A stretch of DNA of 39,371 bases from Atopobium sp. UBA2090 (GTDB lineage: Bacteria > Actinomycetota > Coriobacteriia > Coriobacteriales > Atopobiaceae): the NCBI GenBank assembly GCA_002331575.1, contig DCZG01000155.1, positions 49,026 to 88,396 on the forward strand, in the 5' to 3' direction. Shown piece by piece: positions 34,947 through 39,371 of this stretch. The translations under genes were made by a program, and so were the position numbers. The notes beneath the pieces were generated by a model, which saw only the letters and a program-made list of their open reading frames with translations, made no database searches and was not told the DNA's origin. The stretch's first letter is position 1; the number at the start of each line of letters is the position of its first letter.

Positions 34947-35543
34947 ATGATCGTCAGACTGCGCGAAGACAGCCCTCTGCCGCCTCACCCCTGGCGCTCT
35001 CTAGGCGCCGGGAGCCCCGACGTCGTCGAGGACGAGGGGCCCTGCGACCTGATTCTCGGCGAGACCTACCGCGTCATCTGCGAGCAGGGAGACTTCCTCC
35101 GCGTCGTCGGGTCAAGCGGGTTCGACTCGCTCTACCCTAGGGACTGCTTCGTCGTCGAGGATGCCGCCCCCTCGCGCCTCGGCGTCCGCTACGGGATGCG
35201 CTGGCGCTTCGGCTGCGCCTCGTTCGAGAGCTTCTTCAGCTCGCTCTACGAGACGTACGCCGTCGTGTTCACTCCCCTCCCGGAGGACCTCGACTGGGCG
35301 ACATGGCTCGTGATGGGCGGGAGCGACTGGCCTTGCGACCTCGAGATCCTCGCAGAGCGCGGCCTAGACGAAGCCCTGAGCATGGTGGCAGAGGTCGCCG
35401 CCACAGGAGAGCTCGATGTCTCGCACTTCTACCCCGAAGACCAGATGGGCTCGGAGCTCACGCGCGAGCAGTGGCTGGCGGCAGGATCTCCGATGCGAAT
35501 GGGTGACTCGTGCCTGCTTGCCGAGAGAGGGCGGATGCGATGA
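34947..35543 (+). CDS. Unrecognised 198-aa protein with an SH3-like N-terminal domain
   Basis: ATG at 34947 with AAGGAG upstream. Residues about 25-75 read GETYRVICEQGDFLRVVG ... GFDSLYPRDCFVVED. The pattern G-x-T-Y-R ... G-x-D-x-LYP-x-x-x-F-V-x-x-D recurs in the 72-aa protein at 36399-36617. The second half is acidic and Trp-rich (LDWATWLVMGGSDWPCDLE). No signal or membrane segment. Its stop overlaps the next ATG (ATGA). It might be an immunity-type or nucleic-acid-associated protein; no function is proposed. Confidence 0.8.
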   Translation: MIVRLREDSPLPPHPWRSLGAGSPDVVEDEGPCDLILGETYRVICEQGDFLRVVGSSGFDSLYPRDCFVVEDAAPSRLGVRYGMRWRFGCASFESFFSSLYETYAVVFTPLPEDLDWATWLVMGGSDWPCDLEILAERGLDEALSMVAEVAATGELDVSHFYPEDQMGSELTREQWLAAGSPMRMGDSCLLAERGRMR

Positions 35544-35692
35544 GCGTCAGCCAGGAGACTCTGGCCGCATCGCCAAATACCCGATCATCCCGTATGACCT
35601 TCCAGCCCCGTCGCTTTCCAGATGTTTCCCATTACATTGCTGCCAACGCAATTCGGCCTGCTGCTCGGCGTAGAGGCCTCGCCGACGCGTAG
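35540..35692 (+). CDS. Small coupled ORF of 50 codons
   Basis: It begins in the ATGA overlap with the gene at 34947 and encodes MSVSQETLAASPN and a basic tail. A neighbouring frame (RIAKYPIIPYDLPAPS) looks at least as protein-like, so this may be a frameshifted fragment of a second gene. Confidence 0.35.
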   Translation: MSVSQETLAASPNTRSSRMTFQPRRFPDVSHYIAANAIRPAARRRGLADA

Positions 35693-35699
35693 GCAATGG

Positions 35700-35918
35700 T
35701 TATTCGATTTTCCTTGCGCTCGCTATCTGGATTGCCTTCACCAACAGTTCGTAGTCGTGGCTCCATTCCCCCGAGTCGATGAAGTCGAGCATCTCCTGGA
35801 CCTCGTCGTCTCCCCTGAGGGTCGACCCGATTCCCACCACGAAATCCTCGTTGTCAAAAATCGCGTAAAGCGACCTCTTCAACTCCCGCTGCTTCTCCGT
35901 GAGCGTTCTCGCCATCAT
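35700..35918 (-). CDS. Unrecognised 72-aa acidic protein
   Basis: Starts MMARTLTEKQRELKRSLY and contains DDEVQEMLDFIDSGEW. Helical and acidic, no membrane segment. It lies 3 nt downstream of the end of the degenerate gene (TGA at 35922), as expected within an operon. The ribosome site (GGTGAAAG) is weak. Last member of the minus-strand small-gene run, convergent with 34947-35692. Confidence 0.65.
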   Translation of the reverse strand: MMARTLTEKQRELKRSLYAIFDNEDFVVGIGSTLRGDDEVQEMLDFIDSGEWSHDYELLVKAIQIASARKIE

Positions 35919-35921
35919 CTT

Positions 35922-36398
35922 TCACCGCCAAGTCTCGCCCATCGGGACCTTTCCCATGACGGAGAAGTCCCTTTTCTGGTCGCTCTCAATGTTGCAGATG
36001 CCGAACGACCAGCCTTTTTTGGCCGATTAACCAACCCGCTCGGTTTCCATCATGGGCGGCCAGTCCCCATACGTATCTGTTCCCCAGCAGTCGATGTCAG
36101 GGAGCGCATCTTTCCACGCTCGCTAAGGAAGAAATCGACATTGCTCTCAAGGATTTCGGACATCTTTGGAGAAATCATGGGAGTCGCCGAAGAACCAGAC
36201 GCAGTTTGGTGTCTCATGAATCCCGTCGAGATGAGACTCCGAATTCCCGAATCGTATGGTCATCGAGTCGCCGGACATCGAATAGGACACGGGCGACACT
36301 CCGCATGACGAGAGCTCGGAGATTTGAGCCCTGCTCCCTTCGAACAGCACGTCCTCCATCTCGTCAATCGTCTCCACCATTGGAAAGCAGTCGACCTG
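35922..36398 (-). pseudogene. Degenerate unrecognised gene with several frame breaks
   Basis: Pieces in order: MVETIDEMEDVLFEGSRAQI ... FFGDSHDFSK (from 36380), then MSEILESNVDFFLSE in the next frame (break near 36161-36168), then AWKDALPDIDCWGTDTYGDW ... METERVG (break near 36111-36126). An in-frame TAA follows (36027-36029), then GWSFGICNIESDQKRDF ... GETWR to TGA at 35922. An A6 run at 36015-36020 is a likely indel spot. Together they would make a single protein of about 150 aa. I do not recognise it. All pieces keep coding-like composition, so decay or sequence error is recent. Confidence 0.6.
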
Positions 36399-36617
36399 TT
36401 ATGGATGGTCGTTCATCGAGTCGCGAGCGTTCTCCTCTATCAGCCTGCGCGACTCCTCGTCAGCCGGGACGAAGAGCTCCTTCGGATACAGGTAGTCCTC
36501 GCCGGTCTCGTCGATGACCGCGTAGCAGTGGGTGTTCTGGCCGAGGGCTCGGTACGTGCGCCCAGCGATGAGCGATACCTCGTCCGAGACGTCGCCTATG
36601 TATCTGACCCTCACCAT
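36399..36617 (-). CDS. 72-aa SH3-like small protein
   Basis: GGGAGG lies 6 nt before the ATG. MVRVRYIGDVSDEVSLIAG-RTYR ... YAVIDETGEDYLYPKELFV is probably one small beta-barrel. It shares the G-x-TYR ... G-x-D-x-LYP-x-x-x-FV pattern with the protein at 34947. Its ATG overlaps the end of the interrupted upstream gene, suggesting a tight operon. After its TAA the same frame continues QVDCFPMVETIDEM into the next remnant, so the stop may be natural or a nonsense mutation. Confidence 0.72.
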   Translation of the reverse strand: MVRVRYIGDVSDEVSLIAGRTYRALGQNTHCYAVIDETGEDYLYPKELFVPADEESRRLIEENARDSMNDHP

Positions 36618-36916
36618 GCGAAGCCTCCCAGCGCCAAGTCAGCCCGCAGCTCCATTCCGCCGAGCGACTTGACTGTCTCCACGAGCCTTGCGACCACCTA
36701 GATCCTCACGCCGTCCTCAATGGGGCCCAATTCCTCTCGCAGCATCGCCACCTCATCCTTGAGTTGCTGCGGGGCATCGTCGACGATGTTATTGTTCTCG
36801 TCGAAGTACCGGTCAAAAACGGCGAACGCCCCAAGCTCGTCCAGCAGCTTTTCAAACATCGGGCACTCAGGCATGTCGCACGCCATTTCAGCCAAGCTCC
36901 TTTCGAAGTACTCCAT
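36611..36916 (-). pseudogene. Unrecognised small gene interrupted by TAG
   Basis: ATG at 36916 with CTGGAG upstream. The first 72 codons (MEYFERSLAEMACDMPE ... LGPIEDGVRI) end at TAG 36698-36700. The same frame then continues for 28 codons, VVARLVETVKSLGGMELRAD ... ALGGFAW, to TGA at 36611, which overlaps the next ATG. That tight overlap suggests the longer frame (about 101 aa) is ancestral. CAG to TAG is the simplest origin. Confidence 0.65.
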
Positions 36917-36934
36917 CTGTCTCCAGGGTGGTCT

Positions 36935-37288
36935 TCAGCTCAGGCGCCCCAGGTCGCAACTTGATGAAATCAGCTCTAGGACGAGAGGGTCGCCTCCCTC
37001 GTACTTGCTGATGCCGAGAACGTCGAGGGCGGCCGCAGCGGCAACGGCCGGGGTCCAAGCGCCGATGGTCCCCCGGACGTCACCCGATAGAGACGAGATG
37101 CGGTCTCCCATGTCCGACACCCCGTTGAAGGCCGCCGCGCAGATGCCAACGAACCTGAAATCGGGTCAGTCGTCATCCAGACATGCGGAAATGACCCCTT
37201 TGTCACCAGACGCGGCCGCGAGATACGCCTCGTCGAGCCTCATCTTCCCAGACAACACGACCGCAGAGCACATGTCTCTTTCGTCCAT
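36935..37288 (-). pseudogene. Unrecognised small gene interrupted by TGA
   Basis: ATG at 37288 with GAGGGGGGG upstream. Forty codons (MDERDMCSAVVLSGKMRLDE ... ACLDDD) lead to TGA at 37166-37168. The same frame continues PDFRFVGICAAAFNGVSD ... SSSCDLGRLS to TGA at 36935. Full read-through would give about 117 aa, helical and Ala-rich, perhaps a small HEAT/ankyrin-like fold. It lies 18 nt upstream of the next gene. Confidence 0.65.
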
Positions 37289-37328
37289 CCCCCCCCTCTG
37301 GCATGCACATCGACGCCAGTTCGAGCTA

Positions 37329-37547
37329 TTAGACCAGCTTCCCGAACTCATTGGCACTGACGTCGACAACCGATCCGCCCCAGTCCTCAAGAGAGATATA
37401 TCCGACCCCCGCAGGATCATCGACCCAAGAGCATTCGTCGAAATACCTTCCTGAAACAACGGTCCCGTCCCTCTTTCGGATAGAGCCTTCGCCGTGATTC
37501 CTGATCGCGCGACAGGCATCGATGAACTCCTGGCTAGGCTTCTTCAT
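37329..37547 (-). CDS. Unrecognised 72-aa protein
   Basis: ATG at 37547 with AGGGAGGG upstream; the open frame extends further upstream into the EcsC gene but without a ribosome site. MKKPSQEFIDACRAIRNH is followed by beta-rich DGTVVSGRYFDECSWVDD and YISLEDWGGSVVDV. No signal peptide. It is 40 nt upstream of the next small gene. Size and operon position fit an immunity-type protein, but this is only inference. Confidence 0.72.
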   Translation of the reverse strand: MKKPSQEFIDACRAIRNHGEGSIRKRDGTVVSGRYFDECSWVDDPAGVGYISLEDWGGSVVDVSANEFGKLV

Positions 37548-37713
37548 GCGTCCCTCCCTGACCACGCGATAGCCAACCGGACGGAAGCCCAATGCAGGCA
37601 TCAGGCGATTTGCTTGCATAGTATCAAGAAGGGCGGACACAAATGACATTCTGCGACCCGAGGCCAATGCCCCATTCGAAATAGGTGCGCCGCACACGTC
37701 TGGCGTCGAGAGA

Positions 37714-38955
37714 CTAACCTTGGGAGTTCCGCCTGTCCTCCGTCTCTTCAACGGATCGCTCGGGGTCTGCCTCTTCCTCCGCCTCAGACGGAGCTTCCAC
37801 GATCTTCAATCCCTCCGCCGGCTTTTCAATCGTTATCACTGCCGGCACGACATCGACGTTATAAAAGGCAGGATCGGCAATCTCGAGGGTTGACAAGTGC
37901 TTCCTGAGTCGTTCGGCCATCGGCAAGAACGTGGCGTAGGTGATGCCCCCAGAGACCACGCCTCCAACGACTGGCACCATCTTGCCTATTCCCTCGCCAA
38001 AGGTCTGCTTGGTCATATGAACCCCAAGCGACTGCGCGACTTTCTTTACTATTGGATATATCGTGCCCTTTGTGAGAGCCTTCTTAGGAATCTGCTGCAC
38101 GGCCGCTCGCGCAACAGTCGTGCTCAGAGCTGTGACCCCCTTGTTTGCCTCACCAGTCCCAGACATCACGCCGATAAATAGGATGAGCTCGTTCATCGTT
38201 CCGTCATCGATGTCCCTCTGATTGGGCTCGAACATCGTAGGCCAGCCATAAAGGTACGCGAGCTTTTGCGCGATTCGGAGAACGTGAACGTAGTATTGGA
38301 GCAAGTCGGCAGGGACAGTGCCCAGCATCGCCAGGCCGCCAGGTATTCCAGCCACGGCGCTGGTTGCAGTGACCTGCATGGCCTCCGAGTGAATTGCGTC
38401 TTCGGCAAGCTTGTTCACCGTCTCAAGACCGATCCCGGCTCGCGCTGGGGAGTCGTCGATTGCGGCAACGAGCGTTTCTGCCGAATAGTGCTTCGAGAAC
38501 TCCGCAGAGAGATACTCTCGACGGTCAATCCGGGCCCCTGGGATTTGCACGGCCTTATAAATGAGGTCCTCGAACACCTCTGCGGGGTCGATGTCCTCGG
38601 CCGCCTTCTTGGCTTTCGCCGCCGCATCCATCGCCTGGGTACCAGCGCCTTTGGCTAGCGCGACCGCGCCGTCCGCTGCCTGAGCGACCGTGCCAGGGAG
38701 ATCGCTAGGCAGTTGATTCGCAAGCGAACGAAAACCATCGACAGCATCTTGGGGATTGATGTTTCTCGCGGCTTTCCCGAGACCTCCGACTACGTCCCCC
38801 AGACCCCTCAACGCTTGGTTCAGGCCGTCATCCACATCGGACTGGATCCTTTCCTCGGCCTTGCCCTTGTTGTGGGTCTCCTTGGCTGGCTCAGCTGCAG
38901 CTTTGTTCTCTTCACTGTTTGAAACGTCAACATCAACGATGTCTTCTCTGTCCAT
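37714..38955 (-). CDS. EcsC-family protein
   Basis: 413 aa, AAGGGG upstream of the ATG. An acidic, disordered N-terminus (1-60) is followed by Ala-rich helices (60-125). The EcsC domain covers about 125-370, with EDLIYKAVQIPGARIDRREY, AGIPGGLAMLGTVPADLLQY, LRIAQKLAYLYGWP and a Gly-rich PVVGGVVSGGITYATF that may insert in membrane. The C-terminal tail is Glu-rich. EcsC proteins are poorly understood; some are linked to ABC-exporter loci and membrane association. First gene of the minus-strand run of small genes, about 170 bp before the next. Confidence 0.88.
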   Translation of the reverse strand: MDREDIVDVDVSNSEENKAAAEPAKETHNKGKAEERIQSDVDDGLNQALRGLGDVVGGLGKAARNINPQDAVDGFRSLANQLPSDLPGTVAQAADGAVALAKGAGTQAMDAAAKAKKAAEDIDPAEVFEDLIYKAVQIPGARIDRREYLSAEFSKHYSAETLVAAIDDSPARAGIGLETVNKLAEDAIHSEAMQVTATSAVAGIPGGLAMLGTVPADLLQYYVHVLRIAQKLAYLYGWPTMFEPNQRDIDDGTMNELILFIGVMSGTGEANKGVTALSTTVARAAVQQIPKKALTKGTIYPIVKKVAQSLGVHMTKQTFGEGIGKMVPVVGGVVSGGITYATFLPMAERLRKHLSTLEIADPAFYNVDVVPAVITIEKPAEGLKIVEAPSEAEEEADPERSVEETEDRRNSQG

Positions 38956-39068
38956 GGAATCCCCTTCGACGGCTATACCCGAATTTATGGCCCATCAAAG
39001 ACCGAGAAAGACACCGGTTCAGATTCTCTTCAGCAGACGCAACAAACGGGGCGGGGAAAGGCAAGATT

Positions 39069-39185
39069 ATGCTGGCAGCATACGAATTCTATAGAAATTT
39101 CGATGATGAAAGTCCATATCGAGCTGCAGCTGAGCCAAAGACGCTCAGCAGAAATGACGTCGGCGTAGACTTTATCTCTTTTTAA
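39069..39185 (+). CDS. Possible 38-aa ORF
   Basis: AAAGG precedes the ATG by 8 nt; MLAAYEFYRNFDDESPYRAA is protein-like, but the frame is short and no homologue is recognised. It lies in the 255-bp gap upstream of the EcsC gene on the opposite strand. Confidence 0.25.
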   Translation: MLAAYEFYRNFDDESPYRAAAEPKTLSRNDVGVDFISF

Positions 39186-39210
39186 GCAATAGAAGGCGGA
39201 CTTTCCCAGC

Positions 39211-39371
39211 CTATTCAACGGCTTCGAAATAGTCCCCTCTGTCCGCCCAGCATTCCCGTGTAGCTCCAAGAGCTCTCAACTGCTCGGCAATTCCTTCAAT
39301 CGTCCCAGGGTCAGCACCACAAGATTTCAGAAGCTGAGTGATGTTACAACTGGGTTGATTGCCATTTCAAG
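39211..39371 (-). CDS. 3' end of an unrecognised gene, cut by the window
   Basis: Reads ITQLLKSCGADPGTIEGIAE then LRALGATRECWADRGDYF to TAG at 39211. Near the edge this frame meets TGA (39367-39369), whereas another frame opens with MAINPVVTSL (ATG 39365). A missing base near 39340 would join them into a ~50-aa protein. Function unknown. Confidence 0.5.

Noticed and set aside
34640..34948. A 102-codon minus-strand frame between the ATPase and the gene at 34947
   Set aside because: No ribosome site, mixed composition, and it overlaps the presumed promoters; no protein-like motif.
37548..37751. Upstream extension of the 72-aa protein
   Set aside because: The extension overlaps the EcsC gene end and lacks a ribosome site, whereas the internal ATG at 37547 has AGGGAGGG.
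39315..39327. CACCACAAGATTT shared with the inverted repeat at 17445-17457
   Set aside because: Only 13 bases with different flanks; expected by chance at this length in view of many comparisons.
1..39371. tRNA, rRNA or CRISPR loci
   Set aside because: No cloverleaf with a conserved T-loop, no rRNA-like stretch and no spaced repeats were noticed; a covariance-model scan was not possible.

Overview
This is a GC-rich window with strongly GC-biased third codon positions. Its gene content (several beta-glucoside PTS transporters, 6-phospho-beta-glucosidases, DUF4143 ATPases, an LPXTG surface protein) fits a carbohydrate-fermenting Gram-positive actinobacterium. My best guess is an Olsenella/Atopobium/Collinsella-like member of the Coriobacteriia. 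That placement rests on gene style, not on a marker gene.

Layout: 1-3.3 kb (minus) holds the start of a PLD-nuclease/DEAH helicase, a MutT-type Nudix hydrolase, a 110-aa unknown and an EamA permease. 3.6-8.4 kb is a beta-glucoside locus: cupin protein, RpiR regulator, GH1 6-phospho-beta-glucosidase and PTS EIIBC, ended by a strong terminator. 8.4-12.2 kb is a xyloside locus: MFS transporter, GH43 beta-xylosidase and a divergent AraC regulator; the GH43 gene has two frameshifts and the transporter seems to lack an internal segment. 12.4-16.4 kb (minus) is PTS EIIBC, a subtype-B tannase and a second RpiR regulator, which suggests use of galloylated or phenolic glycosides. 16.5-17.5 kb is scarred: a MutM N-terminal stub, the C-terminal stub of a DUF4143 ATPase, two long inverted repeats and an 8-bp tandem repeat.

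17.5-24.6 kb holds a Tat/lipoprotein DUF362 protein, RNA 2'-phosphotransferase KptA, a LicT antiterminator and its PTS EIIBC with three RAT antiterminator sites, a RelB/Doc toxin-antitoxin pair, and an esterase lipoprotein with an in-frame TGA. 24.6-26.9 kb has an LPXTG wall protein between remnants. 26.9-31.9 kb is a cellobiose-type (Lac family) PTS operon: IIA, IIB, a small unknown membrane protein, IIC and a GH1 enzyme, with a convergent GntR regulator. IIB and IIC are each one base out of frame at a GGGCCC site. 32-34.6 kb holds a DUF3800 protein behind an attenuator-like hairpin and an intact DUF4143 ATPase behind a 19-bp inverted repeat.

34.9-39.4 kb is the least explained part: an EcsC-family protein followed by a compact minus-strand run of very small unrecognised genes, several interrupted by an in-frame stop beyond which coding sequence continues. 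Two of the proteins around this run share a short domain. It looks like a decaying immunity or defence-type cassette array, but no toxin is visible and the function is inferred only. The sugar loci share one logic: a PTS or permease imports and phosphorylates a plant-derived glycoside, a GH1/GH43/tannase enzyme cleaves it, and a local RpiR, AraC, GntR or LicT regulator responds to it.
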